A stretch of DNA of 64,000 nucleotides from Eledone cirrhosa (taxonomy: Eukaryota; Mollusca; Cephalopoda; Octopoda; Eledonidae): positions 202,578,224 to 202,642,223 of the forward strand of contig OZ024740.1 in NCBI GenBank assembly GCA_964016885.1, read 5' to 3'. Both the position numbers and the translations under genes were made by a program. Numbering within the stretch: the first letter of the stretch is position 1; every line of letters begins with the position of its first letter. The notes under the pieces were generated by a model. The model did no database searches and was not told the DNA's origin. It saw only the letters and a list, made by a program, of their open reading frames with translations. Shown piece by piece: positions 53,128-62,774 of the stretch.

Positions 53128-53500
53128 TGTCCCATATTTCTAATGAAAGACATTGCCTATGATTTTCAAATATTGATAATTTGAAAAATAATTAACAATT
53201 TGGAGGGATTTAGTAGAATAACTGCCTCTGGCAGTATCGGTAGAGGGTCGGACGCCATGCTTTGACGCATAGAGTTACGGCCCTTGCCATTCTGAGTTCA
53301 AATCCCGCTGAGGTTAACTTTGCCTTTCATCCTTACGGGGTCGATAAAATAAAGTACCAGTAATGTACTGGGTAAATGCTGGCCTTGTGCCAATAGTAGA
53401 AACAATTATTAAGCTGGTGTTTGAAACATTATTTGACAAAAAGTTCTTACATAAAATTATGATGGAATATTTATAAAGACAAATGTAAACACTTTAAGAA
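53128..53500 (+). mobile_element. MITE-A copy split by SINE-B1
   Basis: Left: CCATATTTCTAATGAAAGAC, TTTGGAGGGATTTAGTAGAA. Right resumes AAGCTGGTGTTTGAAACATT and ACATAAAATTATGATGGAAT. SINE 3' end joins the MITE at the same place as in three other copies. Confidence 0.75.
53226..53411 (+). mobile_element. SINE-B1 copy nested in MITE-A
   Basis: CTGGCAGTATCGGTAGAGGG to AGTAGAAACAATTATTAAG. Body near consensus. Confidence 0.9.
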
Positions 53501-54090
53501 TTGCATCGAAGTGAATGAAGATCTGCAAAGATTGGAAATAAATAAGACAAGCATGTTCCGATGGATGTGTAATATAGACCAAGTATGGAGACACATGGCT
53601 TAGTGGTTAGAGCATTGGCCTTGCAATCGAAAGGTTGTGAGTTCAATTCTCAGACCAGGTGATGTGTTGTTTCCTTGAGCAAGACACTTTATTTCACATT
53701 GCTCCAGTTTACTCAGCTGTAGAAATGAGATGATAGGGACTGGGGTCCCTATCATTCCACTGCAAAGGGGTCGTGGAGGTGCCACCGCAAAAAAGCACCC
53801 AGTCCACACTGTAAAGTGGACGTGTAGGCGCCACGGAAAAAAAGCACCCAGCACTCACTGTAAATGAGGTTGGTGTTAAGAAGGGCATCCAGCTGTAGAA
53901 ATCAAGCCAGAATCAGTTCCCGACCCACCCTTGCAAAATGATGATATCAACAAACTGAGAGAAAAGCTGAGCATAAGAGAGATTAAATGCTGTATACAAG
54001 TGAGAAGTCTGTGCTGGTATCGATATAGATTGTATATGAAGAATTAAACCTGTATAAAAAAGTGTAGGACACTCAACGTTGATGGAAACT
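53500..54090 (+). pseudogene. LINE-1R-like RT C-terminus split by SINE-A
   Basis: Before the SINE: EDLQRLEINKTSMFRWMCNI. After it: INKLREKLSIREIKCCIQ, CWYRYRLY and CIKKCRTLNVDG. These align with EDIRRLERNEACMLRWMCNS, INELRNKLEIRGIRCCLLE and CITKCRAIKIDG of the intact copy, so the two halves were one ORF. Confidence 0.82.
53584..53938 (+). mobile_element. SINE-A copy nested in LINE ORF
   Basis: TATGGAGACACATGGCTTAG head to CCGACCCACCCTTGCAAAAT. Two internal units of about 57 bp, as at 15383. The extreme 3' end after TTGCAA is lost. Confidence 0.92.
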
Positions 54091-54109
54091 ATAAAAGAAC
54101 CTCACAAAG

Positions 54110-54370
54110 TGGAACCTCATGAAGAAGAATACACCAGTTGTGGTGCCATGATAGAAATGCACCCAACCTACTCTGTAAAATGGTGTCACAATGAAAAGCA
54201 CACAGTCTACACTGTAAGGCTGGGGCCCACCACAAAATCACCCAGTCCACCTTGCATGGTGGTTGTACCAAAGACAGTAATATATTCCCAGTACACATAA
54301 AGTGGTAGGCAATAGGAAGGGCAAAGTAGAATGTGTGAGGAAAACATGGTCATCAGACCAGTCTAGCTTC
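54110..54370 (+). repeat. Old LINE-1R type tail
   Basis: Units GGTGCCATGATAGAAATGCA, AATGGTGTCACAATGAAAAG and CACCACAAAATCACCCAGTC precede GGCAATAGGAAGGGCAAAG and GGAAAACATGGTCATCAGAC. Confidence 0.65.
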
Positions 54371-54621
54371 TGTATCTATATATAAATTTCTGCGATTCTG
54401 TCACAACACGTAAAAAGAGAGGAGTAGTTTGACTACCTCATACTACTCCACTCTCTTTACATCTGCTGCCTGTGTGAATATGTGTGTATAAAAGGAAGGG
54501 GATGGTGAAAAAACTAGTGTTTGAGTGTATGTATATGTTTGTGTAAATGTTTGTGTTTGTGAGAGTGTATTTTTGTAAGTGTGTCTGTGTTTGCACGTTT
54601 ATATTTATATACTCATACATA
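54371..54621. other. GT-rich, otherwise unassigned
   Basis: A short inverted pair (TTTGACTACCTCA...) and imperfect TGTGTTTGTG sequence; no element called. Confidence 0.35.
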
Positions 54622-54972
54622 TAGGAGGCACATGGCTTAGTGGTTAGAGCATTGGGCTTGCAATCGAAAGGTTGTGAGTTCAATTCTCAGACCGGGTGAT
54701 GTGTTGTTTCCTTGAGCAAGACACTTTATTTCAAATTGCTCTCGTTTACTCAGCTGTAGAAATGAGATGATAGGGACTGGGGTCCCTATCATTCCACTGT
54801 AAAGTGGTCGTGGGGGTGCCACGGCAAAAAAGCACCCAGCACTCACTGTAAATGAGGTTGGTGTTAGGAAGGGCATCCAGCTGTAGAAATCAAGCCAGAA
54901 TCAGTTCCCATCCCACCCTTGCAAGCAGAGAAAAAGCGGACGTAAAATGAAATGATGATGATGATGATGATA
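54622..54972 (+). mobile_element. SINE-A copy, complete, single internal unit
   Basis: TAGGAGGCACATGGCTTAGT to AAAAAGCGGACGTAAAATGA followed by (ATG)n. The best full-length reference for the family here: tRNA-like head of about 75 bp, CTTTATTTCAAATTGCTC block, one internal unit, then the LINE-like tail with GGAAGGGCATCCAGCTGTAG. Confidence 0.94.
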
Positions 54973-54989
54973 TAAATGTATGTATATGC

Positions 54990-55730
54990 CACCAAACTTC
55001 CACTGTAAAGTGGTCATGTAGGTGTCACGACAAAGAGCACCCAGCCCACACTGTAAATGTGGTTGTGTAGGTGTCACGACAAAGAGCACCCAGCCCACAC
55101 TGTAAATGTGGTTGTGTAGGTGTCACGACAAAGAGCACCCAGCCCACACTGTAAATGTGGTTGTGTATATGCCACCAAACTTCCACTGTAAAGTGGTCAT
55201 GTAGGTGTCACGACAAAGAGCACCCAGCCCACACTGTAAATGTGGTTGTGTAGGTGTCACGACAAAGAGCACCCAGCCCACACTGTAAATGTGGTTGTGT
55301 AGGTGTCACGACATAGAGTACCCAGCCCACACTGTAAATGTGGTTGTGTAGGTGTCACGACAAAGAGCACCCAGCCCACACTGTAAATGTGGTTGTGTAG
55401 GTGTCACGACAAAGAGCATGCAGCCCACACTGTAAATGTGGTTGGTGTTAGGAAGGGCATCCAACTGTAGAAAACCCGCCAGACAGTCCTATGCGAGTGG
55501 GAAAACCCCCGTCCAAACCCATGCAAGCGTGGAACACGGACGCTAAACCTGATGATGATGATGATGTAGGTGTCACGACAAAGAGCACCCAGCCCACACT
55601 GTAAATGTGGTCGTGTAGGTGTCACGACAAAGAACACCCAGGCCACACTGTAAATGTGGTTGTGTAGGTGTCACGACAAAGAGCACCCAGGCCACAGTGT
55701 AAATGGGGTTGGCGCTAGAAAGGGCATCCA
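54990..55730 (+). repeat. Satellite array of the retroposon tail unit (about 50 bp)
   Basis: About thirteen units of GTGTAGGTGTCACGACAAAG, AGCACCCAGCCCACACTGTA, AATGTGGTT. The unit matches the internal unit of LINE-1R/SINE-A tails. A complete LINE-1R tail end, GGAAGGGCATCCAACTGTAG to GGAACACGGACGCTAAACC and (GAT)n, lies in the array at 55445-55568, after which units resume. Confidence 0.93.
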
Positions 55731-55850
55731 GCCATAGAGAGCCAGCCAGAAACAGCCCTGTATGAGTGAGATACGGTCACCCGACCCGACTTACCTCTAA
55801 ATGGGACAAGTCTGTCTAACCCATGCTAGCATGGAAGATGATGATGATGC
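55731..55850 (+). repeat. Closing LINE-1R type tail end
   Basis: GGGCATCCAGCCATAGAGAG, CCCATGCTAGCATGGAAGAT and GATGATGATG close the array, giving a second terminal segment. Confidence 0.8.
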
Positions 55851-56149
55851 ACACACACACACATGCATATACACATACGCTTCAGTGTGTTGAAAAACAT
55901 CCTAATATTTGAAAATGTTTAACAAGTGTGCATCTGCTTTGTTAGCTGCCACTTAATTCTGCATCCTCCCCCACCAATTGGTCACTAGTTACTCAGCAAG
56001 TACATGGTCTTATATAGAACCTTGTCCCTCACTACATTAAGGAAGGTCTAACTTTAACCTTTTTTTTTTTTGCTGCAGTTGTTTCAATCTGTGTGACAAC
56101 CTGGCTAACCCATGCAAGCATGGAAAATAGATCTTAGAAGGTGATCCTG
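55851..56149. other. Mostly unassigned
   Basis: A CA stretch at 55850-55880 and a tail fragment (AACCCATGCAAGCATGGAAA) at 56109. Nothing else recognised. Confidence 0.4.
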
Positions 56150-56335
56150 ATAATTGTTTCTCCATTTGGCACAAGGCCAGTAATAACCCAGTACATTACT
56201 GGTACTTTATTTTATCGACGCCGTAAGGATGAAAGGCAAAGTTAACCTCGGTGGGATTTGAACTCAGACCGTAAAGGTACATAACTATGCTTGAATGTAT
56301 GGCGTCCGACCCTCTACCGATACTGCCAATTCACC
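56150..56335 (-). mobile_element. SINE-B1 copy
   Basis: ATAATTGTTTCTCCATTTGG to CCCTCTACCGATACTGCCAA. Near-complete. Confidence 0.88.
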
Positions 56336-56339
56336 ATGA

Positions 56340-56870
56340 TGTGTGTGTGTGTGTTTATGTGTGTGTATATTTATGTGTGTATGTATGTGTGTGTCTATTG
56401 TGTGTGTGTGTATATATATGTATATATGTGTGTGTCTGTGTGTGTGTAATACACACTGCCACTTAGACACTCCAGTAGTTTATAGTTGTTTTTGGTGTCA
56501 CAGACTCCTGTCTCACCCACTCACCATCCTGTCTCACCTCCTCCCTCTCCTCTCCTCCACCCTCTCCTACCCCACCTCCCCCTCCTGTGTCACCCCCCTC
56601 CTGTCACACCCTTCTTGCCTCAGCTCCCCTCTTGTCTCACCCCCTCCTGACCCACCCCCCTCTCCTGTATCACCTCCTCCCCTCCTGCCTCCCCTCCCCA
56701 CCACCACAAGGTTATGATGCTTATGTTATCAATTAGTGTCTTACATTAATACACACACATGCACACACTCACATACAGTCATACACATACCTGCATACAT
56801 GTACACACACACATACCTACAAACATACATTCACACATATACCTGCATATACCTACACACTTATATAGAC

Positions 56871-56912
<42 letters not shown>

Positions 56913-56990
56913 TGATACACATAACTACACATTTACAGGCAGGCACATACATTCACATATACACATACACACACATTCACACATATAGAC
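56340..56990. repeat. GT, pyrimidine and CA tracts
   Basis: (GT)n at 56340-56446, C/T-rich sequence with CCTCCTGTCTCACC-like units at 56500-56705, and CA/TA at 56750-56990. Confidence 0.85.
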
Positions 56991-57254
56991 TCACATACAG
57001 AGATCTGACCTTGCCATTCTTTTATTCAATATTAGCTAAAATCCCTCCCTCCTTCCAACCCCTCTTACCCTCCCTCTCTCACTCACTTCCTCTCTTCCTT
57101 TATCTTGCTCATTCTGTCTCGACCCCCCTCTCACTCCCTCTCTCACATAACTACACACACACACTCTCTCTCTCTCTCTTTCACATGTAGCAGGTGTAAG
57201 AGTGAGAGGAGATGAAGAGTGTGTGCATGTGAAAGTATGAGGTGAGAGAGAGAG
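56991..57254. other. CT-rich low complexity
   Basis: Pyrimidine-rich with (CA)n and (TC)n near 57150-57180 and an inverted GA tract at 57240-57256. Confidence 0.6.
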
Positions 57255-57455
57255 AGATCAGTTAAATCTTAAGAAAGCATTAAACCTATCTGTTTGATAC
57301 TATTTGTATACTTTCCGCCAGACAGCAAGCAGTGTCTTCCATGGGGGGGGGGGGGGGGTTTAGTTATTTCACTCCCTCTAAAAAAGCTTTAGAACCCCCT
57401 CCCCTTCCCATCAACAACAATATCTTTCCATGGAAAGTAAACCTGATGTAATTTA
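57255..57455 (+). repeat. Dispersed repeat, first of a pair
   Basis: CTGTTTGATACTATTTGTAT, CCAGACAGCAAGCAGTGTCT, a G run (57344-57358), AAAAAGCTTTAGAACCCCCT and TTTCCATGGAAAGTAAACCT. The partner at 58640-58845 has the same order and orientation. Confidence 0.75.
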
Positions 57456-57459
57456 ACCC

Positions 57460-57782
57460 TTTCATTACCATATTTCTAATGAAAGGCAGTCTATGATTTT
57501 CAAAGAAATTTGAAAATAACCAGGAATTTGGTTTACATTATGAAGGCAGTGGGATTGGCTGTATCGGTAGAGCGTCGGACAACATGCTTTGCTGCATAGT
57601 TACAGCCCTTTACGTTCTGAGTTCAAATTTATGGGGTCGATAAAATAAAGTACCAGTAATGCACTAGGGTCGATTTAATCGACTCTCCCCCTTCAAATTG
57701 CTGGCCCTGTGCCTAAACTAGAAACAATTATTAAGTTGGTGTTATGGTCGAAGGTTTTTAGATAAATATAAACAATTTAACA
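57460..57782 (+). mobile_element. MITE-A copy split by SINE-B
   Basis: TTAACCCTTTCATTACCATA start, then GAAAATAACCAGGAATTTGG; resumes AAGTTGGTGTTATGGTCGAA and TAGATAAATATAAACAATTT. Confidence 0.72.
57548..57731 (+). mobile_element. SINE-B2 copy nested in MITE-A
   Basis: GGGATTGGCTGTATCGGTAG, B2 middle GGGTCGATTTAATCGACTCT, end CTAGAAACAATTATTAAG. About 35 bp after the B box are deleted. Confidence 0.85.
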
Positions 57783-57784
57783 TT

Positions 57785-57912
57785 TTTATTACTATTATTC
57801 CGAATGAAAAACAGTGCCTATGATTTTTAACTATTTTTTAAAATAATCAATTTATTAAGCTGGTGTTGGAAACATAACATAACAAAAGTTCTTACATAAA
57901 ATAATGATGTAA
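57785..57912 (+). mobile_element. MITE-A fragment
   Basis: GAATGAAAAACAGTGCCTAT, TTATTAAGCTGGTGTTGGAA and AGTTCTTACATAAAATAATG; 3' end replaced by (TA)n. Confidence 0.7.
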
Positions 57913-57914
57913 AG

Positions 57915-57918
<4 letters not shown>

Positions 57919-57977
<59 letters not shown>
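57919..57977. repeat. (TA)n, about 29 units
   Basis: Uninterrupted (TA)n directly upstream of a LINE-1R truncation point. Confidence 0.97.
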
Positions 57978-57979
<2 letters not shown>

Positions 57980-58585
57980 CACGTTGGTATGGTCATGTGA
58001 TGCGCATGAAGGACGATAGCTGTATAACAAAGTGCAGGGCAATAAAGATAGACGGTAGCCACGGAATAGGCAGACCCAGAAAAACCTGGGACGACTTGAT
58101 AAATTCCGACCTCACACACTTACACCTCACCAAGACAATGGCACTGGACCGAGACCTTTGGCGGTACTCAGTAATAGAGAAGACCCGCCTTACCTAAATA
58201 CAAAGTAAAACCTTCTACAGTCAGTAGGCATCTCTAACAAAATACACCCCGTCCCACCATCCCCACCCCATCCACACCGCCTCTTTCAATGTAAAGTTAT
58301 GTTGGTGCCACAACATCCAGGCCGAAACAAATGAGATCGTGTAGGTGTCACGTCAAAAAACACAGTTCACGCTGTAATGTGGCCGTGTAGGCAACACGGT
58401 AAAAACCTCCCAGCCCCACACTGTAAAGGTGGTTGGTGTTAGGAAGGGCATCCAGCTGTAGAAAACCCGCCAGACAGTCCTATGCGAGCAAGACAATCAC
58501 TCTTGCCTCAAGTGGGAAAACCCCCGTCCAAACCCATGCAAGCGTGGAACACAGACGTTAAACGATGATGATGATGATGATGACT
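57978..58585 (+). mobile_element. LINE-1R 3' end, 5'-truncated
   Basis: Starts in the RT C-terminus (RWYGHVMR region; RMKDDSCITKCRAIKIDGSH, GRPRKTWDDLINSDLTHLHL, ending TRLT), then the full 3' UTR and (GATGAT)n. The 66-codon open end is intact and very close to the copy at 11859. Confidence 0.92.
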
Positions 58586-58639
58586 TTAAAACCACCACCA
58601 TTCATTCAGGGAGTTGGCAGGGTTTAAGGGATTGGGTAA
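58586..58639. other. Short unassigned spacer
   Basis: Between the LINE tail and the dispersed repeat. Confidence 0.3.
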
Positions 58640-58845
58640 CCAAAGGATCAACTGTTTGATACTCTTTGTAAGCTATCACCCAGACAGCAAGTAGTGTCTT
58701 TTGGACTATTGAGAGGTTGTAAGTGAGGGGGTTGTGATTTCATTTTCACTAGCTAAATACAAAAGCTTTAGATAACTTTCTCCCCAACCCCCACCAACCT
58801 CAGCAATGTCTTTTCCATGGAAAGCAAACCTAATTTTTCTTTAAA
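58640..58845 (+). repeat. Dispersed repeat, second of a pair
   Basis: CTGTTTGATACTCTTTGTAA, CCAGACAGCAAGTAGTGTCT, AAAAGCTTTAGATAACTTTC and TTTCCATGGAAAGCAAACCT, matching 57255-57455. Confidence 0.75.
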
Positions 58846-59664
58846 CTCCATCACAGGTTGAGTTTGAATGAACCTTAAACAAACAGAGCAGTTTTCTCTT
58901 GAAGCACCCCTACCAAGGTCACTGAAGATATATATATATACTCTGACACTGGCTACAGTTCTTCTCTTTTATACAAGTGTCTGCTACCTCCTTCCCACAA
59001 CTCTTACCATAACTATCCCTATCCACTTCATATTCCATTATGCTGTCTTCGTCCCCTTCTCCGCCTTTGTGTTCCTCTCTCTAGCTTCCCCTTTCTCATT
59101 TACCCCCTCCAGTAATTACCCCTCTCTATCCACTTTCTCTCTCTCTCCCTGCCCCCACCTCTAAATCTGTTTCCTTATATACCCACCATATGCCAGATGA
59201 AAATTCCCCAAATTTTCCTTTGTGTTTTTTTAATATAGTTTTAATTTTTTATATTATTATTCCCTGTTTTTAGTTTGTTACCAACACACCCCTCTGTACT
59301 ATGTTAGTGTGGGTTGAATGGGTCTACAAAATCAAATATTTGCCTTTATTGTTGAAACAGCTGTTTTATAACTAACTGACTGGATTCTTTTCTAAAGCCA
59401 ATGATCAGATAATTAGAAAAGCTGGCCTGTCTACTAAAAGACCAGCAAATAGACCAGCTTCTATAATTATTTGACCATCTACTAAGACCTGCAGATGGTC
59501 AAATAATTAGAAAGGTTGGCCTATCTACCAAATGAAGTACCACAGATTCAATATTGTAGCTATACAACCCCTGACAAATACTTGTAACTAACCAAACAAA
59601 CAAAATTGTTCAAAATAGCAACCAAATTTCCATGAAATGAACCCATGTCATTTTAAATACATTT
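58846..59664. other. Mostly unassigned, with one hairpin
   Basis: 58930-59165 is pyrimidine-rich with a short open frame lacking features. A hairpin sits at 59450-59523 (listed separately). Confidence 0.35.
59450..59523. repeat. Hairpin, about 31-nt arms
   Basis: AGACCAGCTTCTATAATTAT...GACCATCT at 59450-59480 is the inverse of AGATGGTC...AAATAATTAG and AAAGGTTGGCCT at 59493-59523, with a few mismatches. A further partial copy (ATAATTAGAAAAGCTGGCCT) is at 59409. Confidence 0.75.
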
Positions 59665-59945
59665 TTTTCAATTCAGAGAAGTAGTGGCTCTTCTCCAAAT
59701 TGATAGATCACAGCTCCAATGGGCATGTGGTTAGAATGTTTCAAGAAAAAATTGCTGGACAGATTTTACAGGCAAAACCAACTGGCATGAGACCTGGGGG
59801 TAGACCCCGAGCAAGATGGTTGGATAAGCTCCATGAGTTTGGCTGGTTTCACTTGGGGATTTAGCTGGATCAGTTGGAGACAGTTGCTTCTGATAGGACC
59901 TGTTGGAAGGAGTATTTGAGGACTCTGTCCCCACGACCCTCTCAG
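59665..59945 (+). pseudogene. LINE-2R RT C-terminal fragment
   Basis: Shares GGGCATGTGGTTAGAATGTT, GACCCCGAGCAAGATGGTTG and GATCAGTTGGAGACAGTTGC with 46800-47095. Read in broken frames it gives the RPRGRP..RWLD..DQLET block. No catalytic motifs. Confidence 0.72.
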
Positions 59946-60009
59946 GAATAAGTGGGTGAAGAAGTATTATAGAACAAGAAGCAGTTTGATATGAAATCCA
60001 TCAAGGATC

Positions 60010-60345
60010 ACATCTCTCTCTCTCTTTTTTTTTTGGAGGAGGGGGGCGGTCATGGGTAGCGGAATGGGAACATCCCCGCCCATCTAGTTTACTCAAAGTA
60101 GTAATAGTAATAGTATTAGTAGTAGATATGTAGGAGAGACATATCAGCAGCAGCATTTTGCAATCGGAGCGGGGTTAGCCCCCCACAGCTGCTAGCCCTG
60201 GAGTGGCTGTTTTGGCTTGTCTCCCTCGCTGTCCTCTGGGGCAATGCATTCCTCATCCTGTCAGCCGGAACCCAGTGGTGGAGGGCAAATTAGTTGGTGG
60301 TGGATGATACTCCTTCGGATGTCACTTCAACAACTATAGTATATT
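60010..60345. other. GC-rich block, origin unknown
   Basis: Markedly less AT-rich than its surroundings, containing GGCGGTCATGGGTAGCGGAA, GCGGGGTTAGCCCCCCACAG and GCAATGCATTCCTCATCCTG. No long open frame and no second copy in the window. It could be a 3' part of a retroelement or degenerate coding DNA. Confidence 0.45.
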
Positions 60346-60434
60346 TACATATGAAGTATTTCGTTAATTTTTTTCAACACAAATGCCACTCACTTAGTCT
60401 CAACAGCAGCAATGTCATAAATTAAAATGATATA

Positions 60435-60517
60435 CAGGATGTCGCCCCAAAATGTATACACACATATATTTATTAGACTGCTGTTGATGTGTGTATACGT
60501 TTTTTGGAAACACTCTG
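60435..60517. mobile_element. Mariner-like MITE, 83 bp
   Basis: CAGGATGTCGCCCCAAAATG to GTTTTTTGGAAACACTCTG, with TA on both sides. It is a shortened relative of 38585-38698, lacking the internal duplicated segment. Confidence 0.78.
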
Positions 60518-60689
60518 TATTTATCTTTGATTCAAATGTTAACATTACCTTGAATTATGTAAGAAGCTTATAACACATCTCACTGACAACTAGAACTGGA
60601 ATTTCCCAAACAGGAACCTATCTGTGATTATAGAAGTATTTAGATTTAATTCATTAAATGTTCCAAGAAATACTATTACTTTTACCACT

Positions 60690-60922
60690 ACTATAACCAC
60701 TTCTACTACTACTACTGCTGCTACTACTACTACCACTACTACCACCACTACTACTACCACCACCGCCACCACTACTACTACCACCACCACCACTACTACC
60801 ACCAGCACTACTACTACTACCACCACCATCACCACCACTACTACCACCATTACCACCACCACCGCCACCACTTCCATCACCACCACCACAACCACCACCA
60901 CTACCACCACTACTACTAAGTT
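60690..60922. repeat. ACC/ACT triplet tract
   Basis: Imperfect (ACY)n; poly-Thr and poly-Val frames are artefacts. Confidence 0.93.
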
Positions 60923-61021
60923 AAAAGGGCAGTCATGTGCCCTTTTCCTCTACCTTTGACTAGTATCTATTGACTCCATCAATAGAGGTGCTTTTATATA
61001 TATTTAGCAAATATCTACATG

Positions 61022-61243
61022 TCTAGCTATTTAAACCGGCTGTATCCGGCCAGAATTCTCTCACCTGTTTCTGTTCAAACCGGCTGTAACTGGCCACTTA
61101 TACTGATGTTAATATATTGTTCCCCCCAAAAATAACATAAAAATCTCGTAGATTCGATATTATGTGAGATAATTACGTAAGATAAAGCCTTTGCCACAAA
61201 AATACAATAGTAAATATAGAGTAATGTAAATGCTAGAAGGCTT
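61022..61243 (+). mobile_element. MITE-B copy, ends mutated
   Basis: TAGCTATTTAAACCGGCTGT to GTAAATGCTAGAAGGCTTA. Interior clear (TACTGATGTTAATATATTGT, GATTCGATATTATGTGAGAT). The terminal CCCTTT is lost on the left. Confidence 0.75.
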
Positions 61244-61375
61244 AGTGGTTAGGGCATTTAACTCTCAATCATAAGGTTATGAGTTTCATTGTCAATTGTA
61301 CATTGTGTCCTTGAGCAAGACACTTCATTTTTTAGTTTCTCCAGTCAACGCAACTGTCAATAAGGGAGTTGTATC
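61244..61375 (+). mobile_element. tRNA-SINE head fragment
   Basis: GGCTTAGTGGTTAGGGCATT, AAGGTTATGAGTTTCATTGT and TCCTTGAGCAAGACACTTCA; head and proximal body of a SINE-A/C-like element without tail. Confidence 0.65.
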
Positions 61376-61381
61376 TGAAAT

Positions 61382-61599
61382 TTAACCCTTTAGTATTTAC
61401 ATTACTATTGTGTTTTCATGGTAAAGGCTTTATCTCACATAATTATCTCACATAATATTGAATCAAGGAGATTTTGATATTATTTATTTTGAGAATAATA
61501 CCTTAACATAACTATGAGCAGCTGGTTATGGCCGGTTTGAACAGAAAGAGGTGAAAGAATTCTGGCCAGATACGGCTGGTTTAAATGCTAAAGGGTTAA
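61382..61599 (-). mobile_element. MITE-B copy
   Basis: TTAACCCTTTAGTATTTACA to AATGCTAAAGGGTTAA, TTAA at both ends, about 140 bp from an oppositely oriented copy. Confidence 0.85.
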
Positions 61600-61779
61600 A
61601 GGACCAGGCTTGTTAGTTACTGAGTCATGCTACATGAAAGGGGCACATGGGTGGGTTGTTCCATTGGTTAAACAAGAGGAATATCTGTTATAGGAACCAA
61701 GGAAAGTCCACTTCTACCTGCTTCTATATTCCTATTATCTTTCCATGTTGACCACAGGACCCTACCAACGCCACCTTCA

Positions 61780-62000
61780 ATACTACCACCACCATGACTG
61801 CCAACATCACCCTCACTATGGTGGGGATGATGGTGATAGTAGTGTTGATCGAAATGATGATGATGTTGGTGATAATGAGGGTGGATGTCGCGATAACAGG
61901 TTAAATAAATTATTTCATGTGTGGGTTGATGATGATGATGATGACAAAGTAGATAATAACAATGATGGTAGTGTTGCTGATGATGATAAACAGGTTGAAT
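61780..62000. repeat. CAC to GAT triplet-rich tract
   Basis: Imperfect triplets, CAC-rich then GATGATGAT-rich with AAATAAATTATTTCATGTG. Short overlapping frames are repeat-driven. Confidence 0.75.
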
Positions 62001-62339
62001 GAAATATCTGATGTGTTTCATAGATATTGAGGATTTATTAAAAGATGTCTGTGTTTGATGTCTGTTTGTCCTACATTAAAAGATAACACACACACCTACA
62101 CATATGGTATCTGGTGAACAACACATTGAATGTAAGGTATTTTGATACATTGGAAATATAGTGAGTGTGGTGTGTGTGCTCTTGTATGATGATATATGTG
62201 ATATTTGTCATTGTGAGTTGTACAATTAGCTACTGCTAATACTGTCTTTATTGTATCTTGCTGTCTTTATTGTATGACTATAAGTAAAGCAATGTTGAAA
62301 ACTTTCTGTGCTGCCATCAGATAAAAGTATCTTATAATA
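62001..62339. other. AT-rich sequence
   Basis: No family recognised. Confidence 0.3.
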
Positions 62340-62774
62340 TATTGTATATATTGGAATATAAGCCAACCCCCAATTTAATGTCTGAGAAATGGGCAAAAAT
62401 TCAAACCCTGTTCATAAGCCAAGGCAGCTAATCAACACATTATGTTTAGATGGTGCGGTTTTGAAATTCTTGTGAATGGAGAATATTTTTATAAAGTTTT
62501 AATATTTTGATATCTAAAATGCTTTAAGTGTCATTTAGAGCATAGTTTTTGTTTCACAACTCCGTTACATATTGATTTTTTACCAATTTAAAACCATTTT
62601 GAAGGCCATATTCATTCAAAATGAAAACAATAGAAAAAATAAATTTCACTCCCAAAATGAAACCTGTGTAATATTCACCTCCAATGCAAAAATATTTTAG
62701 CACCTTATTTACATATATACAAGTATATACAGTAATTTGATAAAAATTTATTAGATGTTTTTTTATATATATAT
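62340..62774. other. Possible DNA-transposon relic
   Basis: ATATAAGCCAACCCCCAATT and CATAAGCCAAGGCAG resemble phrases seen in repeated AT-rich transposon ends, but no second copy or inverted termini were found here. Confidence 0.3.
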
